64,000 bases of DNA. Source: Lithodes maja. Taxonomy: Eukaryota; Arthropoda; Malacostraca; Decapoda; Lithodidae. The position numbers and the translations under genes were made by a program. The notes beneath the pieces were generated by a model. That model was not told the origin of the DNA. It worked only from the letters and a program-made list of their open reading frames with translations, and did not search any database. The DNA lies in contig JBAKBP010012354.1 in the NCBI GenBank assembly GCA_037953745.1, positions 1 to 64,000 on the forward strand, read 5' to 3'. Positions 22,026 to 32,366 of this stretch are shown here, piece after piece. Numbering within the stretch: the first letter of the stretch is position 1; each line of letters opens with the position of its first letter.

Positions 22026-24772
22026 CTATGTGAGTGACGGAGTCAAAATGCATAACTGTCTGTAGCGAGTGCCTCCCCTACAGTTGAAAGAGTGACAGGG
22101 CCATAATCAAGGCTCGTTCGAGTCAAAATGCCTGGACACACAGAGTTTGAAGCAATTCAAGTCATAGGAAGAGGGAAAGACTGATTCAGATAGAGAGTTC
22201 CAGAGCTCAGCTGTTGAATAGAAGAAAGTTTGAGAATAACGTTTCACTCTTGGGTTGGAGAGTTGCACAGAGTAGGGGTGGGATTGTGTTGCAAGATGGG
22301 TACCACATGCCCTACGTAGAGGAGGTGGTATACACTGGGAAAGCTCTGTGGAACACTGATTATTATAGTAGCGATAGAATAGCGAGAAGATGCAACATTG
22401 AGGTGGAGAGAGAGAGATTGCTGAGAGTTGGTGAGTGGACGGGAGTTAATGATATGAAAGGCCTTCCTTTCAACTTTGTCTAGGAGAGCGGTGTGAGAGG
22501 AACCTCCACACACATGTGAACAATACTCAATACAAGGTCGCAATGTGCCCCTGTACAGAGCAGGAAGCTGTGCAGGGGTAACGAACCCCTTGAGGTGGTT
22601 GAGCACACCCAGCTTCTGGGAGGCTGCCTTAGCAAGACTGGTAATATGGTCCTTCCAAGTGAGAGGAGAAGACAAATAGACACCAAGAATATTGAGAGAA
22701 GATGAAGGATTGATTTTTGTATTGTTGAAGAATAAGGGATAATCCGCTGGGAGTTCCGGACGGGTAGATAGATGGAGAAATTGGGTTTTGGAAGCATTAC
22801 AGGTAACAAGGTTTTCTCTGCCCTAATTGGAAATATTAGTTCAATCAAAAGATAACTGTTCTATGGCTTCATTACGTTTGTCTTTGAGGGATTGCTGGCT
22901 GGGGCGTTGAGTAGTGTAAGGTTGAGTCGTTTGCATATGAATGGATGGGACTTGAGGTACAGTTGAGAAGATCAATTATGAAAATTAGAAAAAGAATGGG
23001 AGATAGGACAGAGCCCTGAAGAACATGGGAGTTGATGGGGTGAGAAAGTGAGCGATGGCCGTCCAATACCGCAGCCGTGGAACGGCCGGAAAGGAAATTA
23101 GAGACAAAGGCACAGATGGAGAGATAGAAACCAAAGGAAGGTAGTTTAGAAATTAAAGATTTGTGCCAGACTCTACCGAAGACCTTCGTTATGTCTAGTG
23201 AAATAGAAAAAGTCTCAACGAAGTCCCAAAAGGAGGATGACCAAGAGTTAGTAAGATATGAAAGAAGATCACCAGTAGAACGACCCTTAAGGAAGCCATA
23301 CTGGCGATCTGAGAACAGATTATGAGAGGAGAAATGCTTAAGAAATTTGTGAGCAAGAATAATTTCAAAAGTTTTAGAAATACTAGAGAGAAAAGCAATT
23401 GGACGATAGTTGGAGGGTTGAGAGCGGTCAACCTTCTTTGGAACAGGTTGAATGAGAGCAAACTTTCAGCATGAAGGGAAGACGTTAGAGGAGAGACAGA
23501 GACGAAAGAGTTTGCCTAGGCAGGGAGTCAGCACGGAAGCACAGTTTTTTAGTACAACAGGAGGAACACCATCCGGACTGTACTCCTTCTTAGTATTAAG
23601 CCCAGAGAGGGTAGAAAGTACATCTTTAGAAGAGATTAGTATATCAGGCATAAGTAGGAGAGAGGAGGGTGGAGAGGGAGGAATAGTACCGGAATCATCC
23701 AAGGTGGAGTTTCTAGCAAATGTTTGAGCGAAGAGCTCAGCTTTGTCAGAGGAAGAAGTGATGGTTGTGCCATCAGAGTGGGAAAGGGGAGGGCAAGACG
23801 AGGAAGAGAAATTGTTGGAGAGGTTTGTGGCTAGATGCCAGAAAGCTTGGGAAGAGCTAGAGTTGGATAGTTCAGTGCATTTATTATTGATGAAAGAGTG
23901 TTTGGGAAGTCGAAGAACAGATTTGGCTCGATTCCGGGCAGAAACATAGGAAGAATGAGATTCTTGAGTTTTAAGGCGTCGGTACCGTTTGAAAGCTTCC
24001 TCCTTATTACAGACAGCAGTATGCCTCCATGCCCGATAGGATTACCTCGGTAATGCGTTCAGCACTCTCCGAGGGTCCCCTGCCATGGAAGCAGATATCA
24101 TTCCATGGAAAATCAAAGAAGTACTGCTGGCAGCGCCAAAGTGCCACAAGTGCCGCCTGCTAGGAAGATCGGGTGGCCGTTCTGGAAAGATAGGACAGAT
24201 AGGTAACAGAGATAGGTTTATGGTCGGAGGAGCCCAAAGGAGAGAAAAGATCGACAGTATAAGAAGAAGGGTTAGAAGTTAGAAACAAGTCACGAATGTT
24301 GGCCTGATCTCCGAGGCGATCCGGGATACGGGTGGGTTGCTGAACTAACTGCTCTAGGATAGAAAAGATGTAGGTTTGTTCACCAGGTTGGTGGTGTGAG
24401 AGGAGAGCCATTGGCCGTGGTGAACGTTGAAATCTCCTAAGATGGAGATTTCTGAGAAAGGAGAAATGGATAGAATGTGTTCCACAATAGAGTTTAGATA
24501 GTCTAGGAAAGTCGGTAGAGTTAGGGGAAAGATAGACAGCACAGAAATATTTAGTAAGAGAATGACAGGAAAGTTTGAGCCATAATGTTGAGAATTCAGA
24601 GGAGTCAAAATTGGGAACTCGAGAGCAACTGAGTTTGTTGTGCACGTATGCACAACATCTGCCTTTGGCTTTGAAACTAGGATAGAGAAAGTAGGAGGAT
24701 ACAGAGAAGGGGCTGCTGGCAGTTGCTCCAGACACCTGAGTTTCGGTGAGGAAAAGAAGATCAGGTTTGTAG
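22026..24772 (-). pseudogene. LINE (APE-endonuclease type), 3' main part
   Basis: Minus-strand non-LTR retrotransposon, read from 24772 down to 22026. The endonuclease shows KPDLLFLTETQVS, then ILGDFNVHH in another frame, then LFSPLGSSDHKPISV. RT follows: SPDGVPPVVLKNC, SNYRPIAFLSS, FSDRQYGFLKGRSTGD, LDITKVFGRVWHKSL, and SYANDSTLH where the catalytic YADD is expected. The second position of the Asp pair is thus lost. A C-terminal domain follows (ALYRGTLRPCIEYCSHVCGG). Several frameshifts and stops are present, so it is inactive. The jockey/CR1-like assignment is by motif memory. The 5' end continues at 34234 beyond element A. Confidence 0.85.
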
Positions 24773-25025
24773 TGTGACGCATGTCGAGTATGAGCATGCT
24801 GTACAGAACGCCCAGTCATGCCCCACTCTCGCTAGGATCGTCAGGGCAGGAACTTTGGCTGTAGTCTGTGTAGAGTTTTCTAACTTAGTTTATGTGAGCC
24901 GTTGTACTATAAGTATTATAAATATGTATTTTGTTTTCATCTGAGTCAACGAGTTCTATTTTATATCATTAGTTATAAGTGTTGTGTGTGGGACTTATTT
25001 GTAATGATGAGAGGAGAGAGAGAGA

Positions 25026-25236
25026 TTACGTAACGGGGGCCAGTGAGTGCGCCATGAGGCAGGTAGGCCTAACTCCCCTCCTTCCTCCTCCCTCTCAGTG
25101 CGTGGGAAATCCTTTGTCGATCCCAGATTGAGAGAGAATATTACGTAATGATTGCTAGTGGGCGGTCCTAAGTAGTTGGCGATATGCTCACTAGAGGGCC
25201 GAGTATAAAAAGGGAAGTCTCGCCGCATTTTCCTCA
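25026..25236 (+). promoter_or_regulatory. Element A LTR promoter: bZIP-type palindromes, TATA box, start region
   Basis: Two copies of the palindrome TTACGTAA lie at 25026-25033 and 25141-25148; this resembles sites for bZIP factors. A TATAAAA box is at 25204-25210, in GAGTATAAAAAGGG. An initiator-like TCAGAAC is about 30 bp downstream, near 25233. The transcription start is inferred from spacing only. The 3' LTR has the same layout (TATA at 32805-32811). Confidence 0.65.
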
Positions 25237-25677
25237 GAACTCATTAGGCAGAGCGACTTCTCATATCCCTTGCAACTATATATATATTCTTCCGACTGAT
25301 GTGAACTTTCCCTACTCTCTGTACCGCCTACCTTCTTCTTTTCCCGAACCCTTTTTAACCTCAATGACCCCTTTGGTGCAGATCTAGTCAGCCAAAGTAT
25401 TATCGCTTGAGTTCTCACGAGATATATGCCTATTAGATAGCCTATTTTGGAAGGGATAACTAGAATAGGATTGATTAATGTTTGTTGCACTCGTATATGC
25501 ATTTCCCTGTGTATGATTATTCATGTTCCTGTTTTCTGCTGATCTAGGTGATGCTAGACTGGGATGAGGCTACTAGAGTTGTGATTCCCTATGAGTATTA
25601 GGTTTTGTTGAACCTGTACAATCGCAACGGAGACTTGGGAAGCCTAGGTGGTCTTTCTGACTGTGTACCGTGGGAGT

Positions 25678-25732
25678 TTAGCGCTGTGTTGCGAGTGAGG
25701 GCTTTTGCCTCTGCCACCCAACACTGTGCTAA
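25678..25732 (+). other. Long leader stem-loop in element A LTR
   Basis: Arms 25678-25691 and 25719-25732 (TTAGCGCTGTGTTG and CAACACTGTGCTAA) pair over 14 positions with one G-U pair and one mismatch, around an inner GGGCTTTTGCC hairpin. Homologous stems occur in D (36713-36762) and E (51913-51961). Confidence 0.6.
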
Positions 25733-25758
25733 CTCGTTTGCTTGACTTTGAGAGGATC

Positions 25759-25794
25759 GCCAGGAGAGAACCAGATACTAGTGATCTGGATCTC
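25759..25794 (+). other. Conserved GCCAGGA hairpin in element A LTR leader
   Basis: After GCCAGGA, the stem CCAGAT/ATCTGG (25771-25776, 25784-25789) closes a 7-nt loop, with an outer GAGA/TCTC stem (25766-25769, 25791-25794). B, C, D and E have a hairpin at the same place with different stem sequences. Confidence 0.65.
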
Positions 25795-26627
25795 TCAAGA
25801 GAGCATCCCGTCAATTACCGTAATTTGGCCGCACAGTCTTAAGGACCTCGCTAGGCTACGAGCCGCTTGCTCAGCCATTGTTTCCTAGCCTACTACATCC
25901 CAGCTAGACTTTGCTCGGTCAGCAGATACAGCATAGTATTGAAGCTTTCCTTATGTATGTTATTGTTTATGCACTATTGATTTCATGTGTGGCACGCATA
26001 AGCTACTTTAGAGATTAGTGGCCCCCGAGCACAATCCTAGTAGGCTATGGCCAGTGCATTGTCGGAGTACTTCTTTTATATGTTTGCCATTTACTACTGT
26101 CTATTCTTCTAATTCTTCTTATGTCAATTTAAAGCCTTTAATATTAGTTAATTGCCAGTGTGTTGCTTATTGAAGTGCTGTTCAAAATCCGATACTTACT
26201 TCTTACGAGTATCCGAGAAGCATCTAACTTTATCAGAAGATTCCTTGCTCGATGCTCGAGGACTATTGTTTAACGTAACGTAATAGTGCCGATCCGAAGT
26301 AGAGGGTGGAGGACTTCTTAAGTTCTTAGTCAAGGGTGGATTACTTCGGCTTCGGCCAACACTATTCTTTGGTGTTGTTGTATTTACTTCTTTGTTTGAT
26401 TGTTGACCAGACTAGATAACTCCTGTCTCTTTATTAGTCTGTTGTGAAACGCTAGTACCGAGTTCTTGTATACCCCGTTATAGCAGATAGAACTCTGGAG
26501 GGTATTGGTGTTTTTTTGTTCGGCTGGCAGTACTCTGGGGTTGGGATCGTGTGTTTCCGTTGTGGCAGCGAGCCATACTCGAGTCCTGTTTGAGAGCCCT
26601 AGTGTACCCGAGTGCCCGGTCGTAACA

Positions 26628-26842
26628 AATGGCGACCTTGCTTAGGATTTTGTGAACAGTATAAATTTTTGCAGAGTTGTACAACATTTGTTTGTTTGTA
26701 CTTTAGCGTGCATATTGAAGAATATTTTTTTTTTGTAGGGCAATTAGTAGAGCATTTAAGAGACTCCAGTTAATTTAGTAATTAGTGCTTGCATAAGGAA
26801 GTTTAACACTTTTGTCTCGAGAATTTTTTTGTGGACTTCAGT
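26628..26842 (+). promoter_or_regulatory. Element A primer-binding site and untranslated leader
   Basis: AATGGCGACCTTGCTTAGG follows the LTR directly. TGGCGACC at 26630-26637 is the putative tRNA primer site. The leader to the gag ATG at 26843 contains a T-run and no ORF. Confidence 0.7.
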
Positions 26843-29800
26843 ATGTCGTGCCCTAGCACTGACGAGGAGCGAGAGATGCCATTTGAAGAGGTGCCGTTAG
26901 TAATCAGTGAGGAGGATGCTAGAGTTTTTGTGAGTAAGCGGTACCACGTGACGGAGGAGAGGCTGACTGGGGTGGATATTTATGGCTTGCACCTGATAGC
27001 CAAGGTTTTGGGCCTATCCAATGTAATAGGGATGTCCAAGAGGGAGCTGATTTCCTGGGTGTTGCGTGGGCTACATGGGGTTTCGGAGGAGAGGGCGTTT
27101 GGGGGGGTTCCTCCCCAGATCCCCTCTCACTCGACTCCCACAGTGCCATCCACTCAGTTGCCGGAGATTAGCACTCTCCCACAGAGGGATGAGAATTGGC
27201 AGATTGGAGTGCCCTCGGGCGGTGCACATGGTGGTTCCCCAGTTTTTGCCCCCCCTCCTTCAGTAGTGGCAGCTCCCTCTTCCTGCCTGTCTCCAGATAT
27301 GATATTTAGACTTGAGCTTGCTAAAATTGAGGCTAGGAAGCAGGAGAATGAGACTAGGAAGCATGAGATTGAGTCTAGGAAGCAGGAGAAGGAGATTGAG
27401 GCTGAGTCTAGGAAGCAGGAGAAGGAGATTGAGGCTGAGATTAGGAGGCACGAGGCTGAGCTTAGGTACGACTCAGAGAAATATTGTGCTCAAATAGATT
27501 TAGATAAGACTCGTGCAGAGTCGACAGGGACTCGGATGGGCCGTGAGGGCCAAGTAAGAGAACAGTCCTTGTCCCACTTAGTCAAATTGGTGCCGGCATT
27601 TAGTGAAACTGAAGTCACAGAATTTTTTAATCGTTTTGAGAAGAAGTGTAGGGAGCATAATTGGCCTGAAGAGAAGTGGGCAGCTCTAGTCTCCTCAAGA
27701 CTTACGGGTAAGGGTCTGAAGGCTTATGATGCACTGCCTTTAGAGTCTTGCATTGACTACCCAGAATTGAAGAGAGCTGTCCTACGGGCATACGAGTTGC
27801 AACCAGAAACATATCGATTGAAGTTTCGGGGTGTTACAAAGACTAGGGAGGCGACCTTTCTTGAACATGCCCGGGACTTAAAAGATGCACTTACAAACTG
27901 GACACGTTCTGAGAAAGCTGAGACGGCCGAACAGTTGACTGAGCTGTTTCTGCTAGAGCAGTTTTATAAGTGTACTGGTGCAGAAATGACTTTAACTATT
28001 AAAGAAAAGAACCCAAAAACTCTACAGGAGGCAGCTGAGATGGCTGACCTCCGGCTATCGCTAATTCGTGGGTGCGGGTCTGCCCAGCGTAGTGAGGCAG
28101 GTAACAAGGGGCGTGACGCCCCACCCCCCCGAGTTGGTAATATATATTATGCAAACAAGTACAAGAGTTATGATACCAAGACTGACCACAAGACTAGCAC
28201 CGTCCCATTTAAGAAGGGGCCGGGCCCTTCCCAGTACCAAGGGAAGCCCAAAGGGGAGTTGGAGTGTTATCAATGTCATAAAAAGGGGCACTTTGCAAGA
28301 GTCTGTCCTAGCAAACCACCTACAGCAGCTGTGTCTTTGGCCTGCAACATTGGTGTGTCTCTGAAGTCTTCTGAGTTTGCCCGGGGCAGTTCGTCAGAGG
28401 CTGAGGCACAGCCAATGCAGAAGCACCTGGGAGGCTCGAACCCTGCTCAGGATGTTTTTTGCGACCATAGAGGACGGGGTTGCGTGATGTGGGCGGGGCG
28501 CAAGCATGGAGTAGAGGTCTTGCGTGATACAGGTGCTTCCCAGACTTTGATGAAAAACTTGACTGGCTACCCTATAAATGCGGCTCGGGTGGTAGTGGTG
28601 CAGGGTATTAATGAAACTCGGTCATACCCGCTGGTGCGGTTGGAGTTGGAGGTGGATGGTGTGGCACGTGAATTGGATGTCGGGATTGTGGAGAAACTGC
28701 CAGTGGAGGGCGTCGACCTTCTTCTCGCCAACGACTTTGCAATGCCCGCTTCTGAGGTTCTACCCTTAGTCGTTGCCGAGAGGCCGGCCGACGTGAGTAG
28801 GGAAGAGCGAGAGTGGGTCGAGCGGTGCCAGGCACAACCCATGGCGTGTGCTGTCACCCGAGCTCGGGCAGCTAAAGTGTCACAGCCTATTCCTCCGTCT
28901 TCAGACCAGCAGAGGAACGATAAACAGGAGGAGGCTAAAGCTGGAGTTGGTTTTAAGAGTTTTGACTCGGCGGCTCTCCTGGGTGATTCAGTATTAGCAC
29001 CATTACTTAGTTCTGGAGTAGCCCCTGGGCCTGTCATCGAGAGTGACGAGGCTGGGCATGACGAGTCTCCACGACAGCAACGTTATGAACATCGAGAGAG
29101 ACAGAGGGAGCAGCTCAGTATCGGGGAAGGTCATGCATTGCTCCGGGAGCAGTTAGATCGCTTGGCACCCTCAGATATACGTCGGTTGCAACTGGAGGAC
29201 CCTGAGCTCCAAACGTGTGCTAATGGAGCTGTGGAGCTCGACGAGGACGGTGATGCACAGCCGGGAGATTTTTTTTATTTAGAAGGCATCCTCTATCGGC
29301 GTTTTCAAGACCCTAAACGTAGCTGGCAAAAGGGGTCCGGAGTAGTGGACCAGTTGGTGGTGCCACGGGAGTGCAGGGGTAGCCTACTGAGTTTGGCGCA
29401 TGACACACCGCTGGCAGGACATTTGGGGGTAAGAAAAACGGTGGCGGCTTTGGGGAAATTGTTTTGGTGGCCGGGGATGAAGTCTCATGTGCAGTCATGG
29501 ATAAACTCATGTGATATTTGTCAACGGGTCGGGAAACCGCACCAAGTTATTCCTAAGGCTCCGTTGCACCCTATTCCTGTAATTGGGCCACCCTTTAGTA
29601 AAATTGTTGTTGACATGGTTGGTCCACTCCCTCCCACTAAGGCTGGAAATAAATTTTTGTTAACCATAATGGATGTTGCCACTAGATACCCCGACGCATA
29701 CCCTATGAAAAATGGCATGGCTAAGACGGTAGTCAGTAACTTGTTGTGGTACTTTTCAAGGTACGGGTACCCGGAGGAGATTCAGTCTGATCAGGGATCC

Positions 29801-31975
29801 AATTTCACCTCCAATATATTCAAGCAAACAATGCAACAGCATGGGATACGAGCAGTAGTATCGTCAGCGTATCACCCTGAGAGTCAAGGGGTGCTTGAGC
29901 GGTGGCATGCCACCCTTAAAAGCATGCTCAGGTGTAATTGTGCTGACAACGGAAGGGATTGGGATCTTGGATTGCCTTATGTGCTGTTTGCTGCTCGGGA
30001 AGTGCCTGGTGAGAGCCTGGGATTTAGTCCAAACGAGCTGATTTTTGGACACCGTGTCAGGGGCCCCCTTAATATGCTGAGAGAAATTTGGGAGGGAACG
30101 GTGCAGCCTTGTCCCTTGTTAAAGTATGTGTTTGAAAGCCGTGAGCGCATGCTTAAGAGTCTGGAGATGGCAGGTCGAAACTTGACAGAATCACAAGCTT
30201 TGATGAAGGACAGGTATGATCGCAAAGTGAGGCTCCGGAAGTTCATTGTAGGACAAGAGGTATTAATTTTGTTGCCTTTGGTTGGGAACCCCCTCTCTGC
30301 GAAGTACACTGGACCTTATAAAATTGTAGAAAAAATTTCAGACCTAGATTACCTTGTTGCCACTCCAGACAGGAGGAAAAAGAACCAGTTATGTCACGTG
30401 AACCTTATAAAAGAGTATGTGAGGCGCCCCTCTGAGCCTCTCACTGTCCCTGTGTTGGCTTGTTGCGGCCGTGGTGGAGAAGGAGAGGGGGACAGTCAAG
30501 CTTCAGAGGAGGATAGTTGGGATCAACATGTTTCAGCGGATCAGTGGGCGGGGAACTCGAGCCTAAGGGCTGACGAGGCTATAGCTCATTTGCCTGAGCC
30601 GCAGTTTGATGCTATCCGTCAGTTGTTCGGTTCATACCCCACTGTATTTGCTGAACACCCAGGCCTCACTACTCAGGCTATGCATGATGTTGACGTGGGG
30701 GACCATCTACCCTTTAAGTCAATCCCGTACCGTGTGCCCCCCATAAAACTACCAGCACTGAGGGAGGAGTTGGAGTATATGCTCGGTAGAGGGTTGATAG
30801 AGAAAGGCACAGTTAAATGGACTTCCCCCGTCACACTGCAGCCTAAGCCAGATGGCAAGGTACGCTTTTGTATTGATTTCCGTAGGTTAAACGGTTTGAC
30901 TCCAACTAACCCATATCCTCTTCCTCGGGTTGATGATAGTGTTGACAAAATTGGTAATGCTCGGTTTTTGTCTAAAGTAGATTTAGTAAAAGGTTACTGG
31001 CAAGTACCTTTGTCCGAGCGTGCTAAAGAGGTATGTGGTTTTGTTGTGGACGGGAGTACCTACCGGTGTAATGTTATGCCTTACGGACTTAAGAATGCAC
31101 CAGCAACGTTTCAGAACCTGATGAATGAAATTGTCAAGGACATTCCAAATTGCACCGTATATTTGGACGATGTAATCATTTATGATGACGACTTTGAGAG
31201 CCATTGTGAGCACCTTGAGACCTTGTTCCGGAAACTTAGTGAAGCAGGTCTGGTAGTAAATTTGGCAAAGTGTGACTTCGTAAAAGCCACTGTGCAGTAC
31301 CTTGGGTTTGTAGTGGGAAGGGGACAGGTGTGCCCTCCTCAGAACAAGGTACAGGCTATCAATAAATTTCCGCACCCAACCACCAAGAAGCAGATTATGA
31401 GATTCTTGGGTATGATAGGCTACTACAGACGCTTCATAAAAAGTTACTCAACGGTGTTGGCACCTCTCACAGATTTGTTATCTAAAGACAAAAAGTTTTT
31501 GTGGGCACCTGAGTGTGAAAAGGCTTTTACTTTGGTGAAACATTTGCTATGTACTCATCCGATACTCAGGGCCCCAGACTTTAACAGGCCTTTTCAGCTG
31601 GCAACAGATGCTAGTGGTGTAGGGGCTGGTGCCGTCTTGCTACAGACAGACAATGAGGGTGTGGAACACCCAGTAAGTTTCTTTTCTAAGAAGTTCAATG
31701 CTGCACAAAAGAACTATTCTACAATAGAAAAGGAATTGCTGGCGATTGTGCTGTCGCTCAGGCACTTCGAGGTGTATGTTCCAGCCTATGGCCCAGTCGT
31801 GGTTATCTACACTGATCATCACCCTTTGAGATTCCTAAATCAATTTCACAATCGCAATATGAGACTGACCAGGTGGTCTTTGATGTTGCAGGAGTATAAC
31901 CTGGACATCCGTCATATTGCGGGATGTGACAATGTGATCGCGGATTGTTTATCGAGGGTAGATGATCAGTCGTAG
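26843..31975 (+). CDS. Element A Gag-PR-INT-RT-RNase H polyprotein
   Basis: Uninterrupted frame of about 1710 residues. I chose the ATG at 26843 because the in-frame codon at 26831 is GTG and ATG-Ser is shared with sister copies. Residues, approximate: charged coiled-coil-like helix 155-215; capsid-like region from 247; CCHC knuckle C475-C488; protease D562 in DTGASQTL; HHCC finger H853, H860, C890, C893; integrase D924, D983, E1019 (DD35E); RT from about 1330 with YLDD at 1440-1443; RNase H D1589 (TDASG) and D1658 (YTDHH). Integrase lies before RT. There is no frameshift or stop between gag and pol, so both would be made as one chain, and no envelope ORF follows. Oddity: the conserved LLLGND motif of the protease reads LLLAND (A629), which may impair it. 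All other key residues are present. Confidence 0.95.
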   Translation: MSCPSTDEEREMPFEEVPLVISEEDARVFVSKRYHVTEERLTGVDIYGLHLIAKVLGLSNVIGMSKRELISWVLRGLHGVSEERAFGGVPPQIPSHSTPTVPSTQLPEISTLPQRDENWQIGVPSGGAHGGSPVFAPPPSVVAAPSSCLSPDMIFRLELAKIEARKQENETRKHEIESRKQEKEIEAESRKQEKEIEAEIRRHEAELRYDSEKYCAQIDLDKTRAESTGTRMGREGQVREQSLSHLVKLVPAFSETEVTEFFNRFEKKCREHNWPEEKWAALVSSRLTGKGLKAYDALPLESCIDYPELKRAVLRAYELQPETYRLKFRGVTKTREATFLEHARDLKDALTNWTRSEKAETAEQLTELFLLEQFYKCTGAEMTLTIKEKNPKTLQEAAEMADLRLSLIRGCGSAQRSEAGNKGRDAPPPRVGNIYYANKYKSYDTKTDHKTSTVPFKKGPGPSQYQGKPKGELECYQCHKKGHFARVCPSKPPTAAVSLACNIGVSLKSSEFARGSSSEAEAQPMQKHLGGSNPAQDVFCDHRGRGCVMWAGRKHGVEVLRDTGASQTLMKNLTGYPINAARVVVVQGINETRSYPLVRLELEVDGVARELDVGIVEKLPVEGVDLLLANDFAMPASEVLPLVVAERPADVSREEREWVERCQAQPMACAVTRARAAKVSQPIPPSSDQQRNDKQEEAKAGVGFKSFDSAALLGDSVLAPLLSSGVAPGPVIESDEAGHDESPRQQRYEHRERQREQLSIGEGHALLREQLDRLAPSDIRRLQLEDPELQTCANGAVELDEDGDAQPGDFFYLEGILYRRFQDPKRSWQKGSGVVDQLVVPRECRGSLLSLAHDTPLAGHLGVRKTVAALGKLFWWPGMKSHVQSWINSCDICQRVGKPHQVIPKAPLHPIPVIGPPFSKIVVDMVGPLPPTKAGNKFLLTIMDVATRYPDAYPMKNGMAKTVVSNLLWYFSRYGYPEEIQSDQGSNFTSNIFKQTMQQHGIRAVVSSAYHPESQGVLERWHATLKSMLRCNCADNGRDWDLGLPYVLFAAREVPGESLGFSPNELIFGHRVRGPLNMLREIWEGTVQPCPLLKYVFESRERMLKSLEMAGRNLTESQALMKDRYDRKVRLRKFIVGQEVLILLPLVGNPLSAKYTGPYKIVEKISDLDYLVATPDRRKKNQLCHVNLIKEYVRRPSEPLTVPVLACCGRGGEGEGDSQASEEDSWDQHVSADQWAGNSSLRADEAIAHLPEPQFDAIRQLFGSYPTVFAEHPGLTTQAMHDVDVGDHLPFKSIPYRVPPIKLPALREELEYMLGRGLIEKGTVKWTSPVTLQPKPDGKVRFCIDFRRLNGLTPTNPYPLPRVDDSVDKIGNARFLSKVDLVKGYWQVPLSERAKEVCGFVVDGSTYRCNVMPYGLKNAPATFQNLMNEIVKDIPNCTVYLDDVIIYDDDFESHCEHLETLFRKLSEAGLVVNLAKCDFVKATVQYLGFVVGRGQVCPPQNKVQAINKFPHPTTKKQIMRFLGMIGYYRRFIKSYSTVLAPLTDLLSKDKKFLWAPECEKAFTLVKHLLCTHPILRAPDFNRPFQLATDASGVGAGAVLLQTDNEGVEHPVSFFSKKFNAAQKNYSTIEKELLAIVLSLRHFEVYVPAYGPVVVIYTDHHPLRFLNQFHNRNMRLTRWSLMLQEYNLDIRHIAGCDNVIADCLSRVDDQS
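28721..28783 (+). other. Inverted repeat inside protease coding region of A
   Basis: Arms 28721-28736 and 28768-28783. One G-to-C change at 28728 (the change that makes A629) breaks one pair of the 16-bp stem seen intact in B, C and D. Confidence 0.75.
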
Positions 31976-32366
31976 GCTATCACAGGTGTGTGGGTTTGAG
32001 TGGAGAAAAATAGGCTGCCCTTATAGTGCAGCCGGGAAAAACATATTAAAATATAAAAATCATAAAAAAAACTCTTTCTTTTTGATATAGATAATTGTAT
32101 AAGTTTGTCATAGCCTATAGAGTTGGAGTAGTCCACCAACTATCAAACGGCTGAGCTGCTGTAAGCTCGCTCTGGGAGCATGATATTGTGTCTTTTGCTA
32201 TTGTTGGGAGGAGTTATAAAATGTGAATTTTTTTTTAATAAGATGTGTTTTGATGATAAACTCAGCTTTGTTTTAGTGCCATGCGGTCGCTGGGTGTGAG
32301 GGACTTGATGGGGTTCTGTGTGTCAGATTTTCGCTCAGGGTTGAGCAAGTAAAATCTTGGGGGAGG
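31976..32366 (+). promoter_or_regulatory. Element A 3' untranslated region and polypurine tract
   Basis: AT-rich sequence without ORFs, ending in AAAATCTTGGGGGAGG (32351-32366) directly against the 3' LTR. This is the expected plus-strand primer. Confidence 0.8.

Larger units (their letters stand above)
24773..26627 (+). repeat. Element A 5' LTR
   Basis: 1855 bp, TGTGACGC...GTCGTAACA. U3 is about 430 bp to the TATA box. The rest is an unusually long transcribed R/U5 leader with strong predicted hairpins. Compared with the 3' LTR it lacks one 7-bp CCTCCCT unit in the U3 pyrimidine tract. Confidence 0.96.

Noticed and set aside
21531..22065. Ser/Leu-rich and Arg/Glu-rich proteins
   Set aside because: They are translations of CT and GA microsatellites.
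31976..32366. Envelope gene downstream of pol in element A
   Set aside because: Only about 390 bp separate pol from the 3' LTR and no ORF is present.
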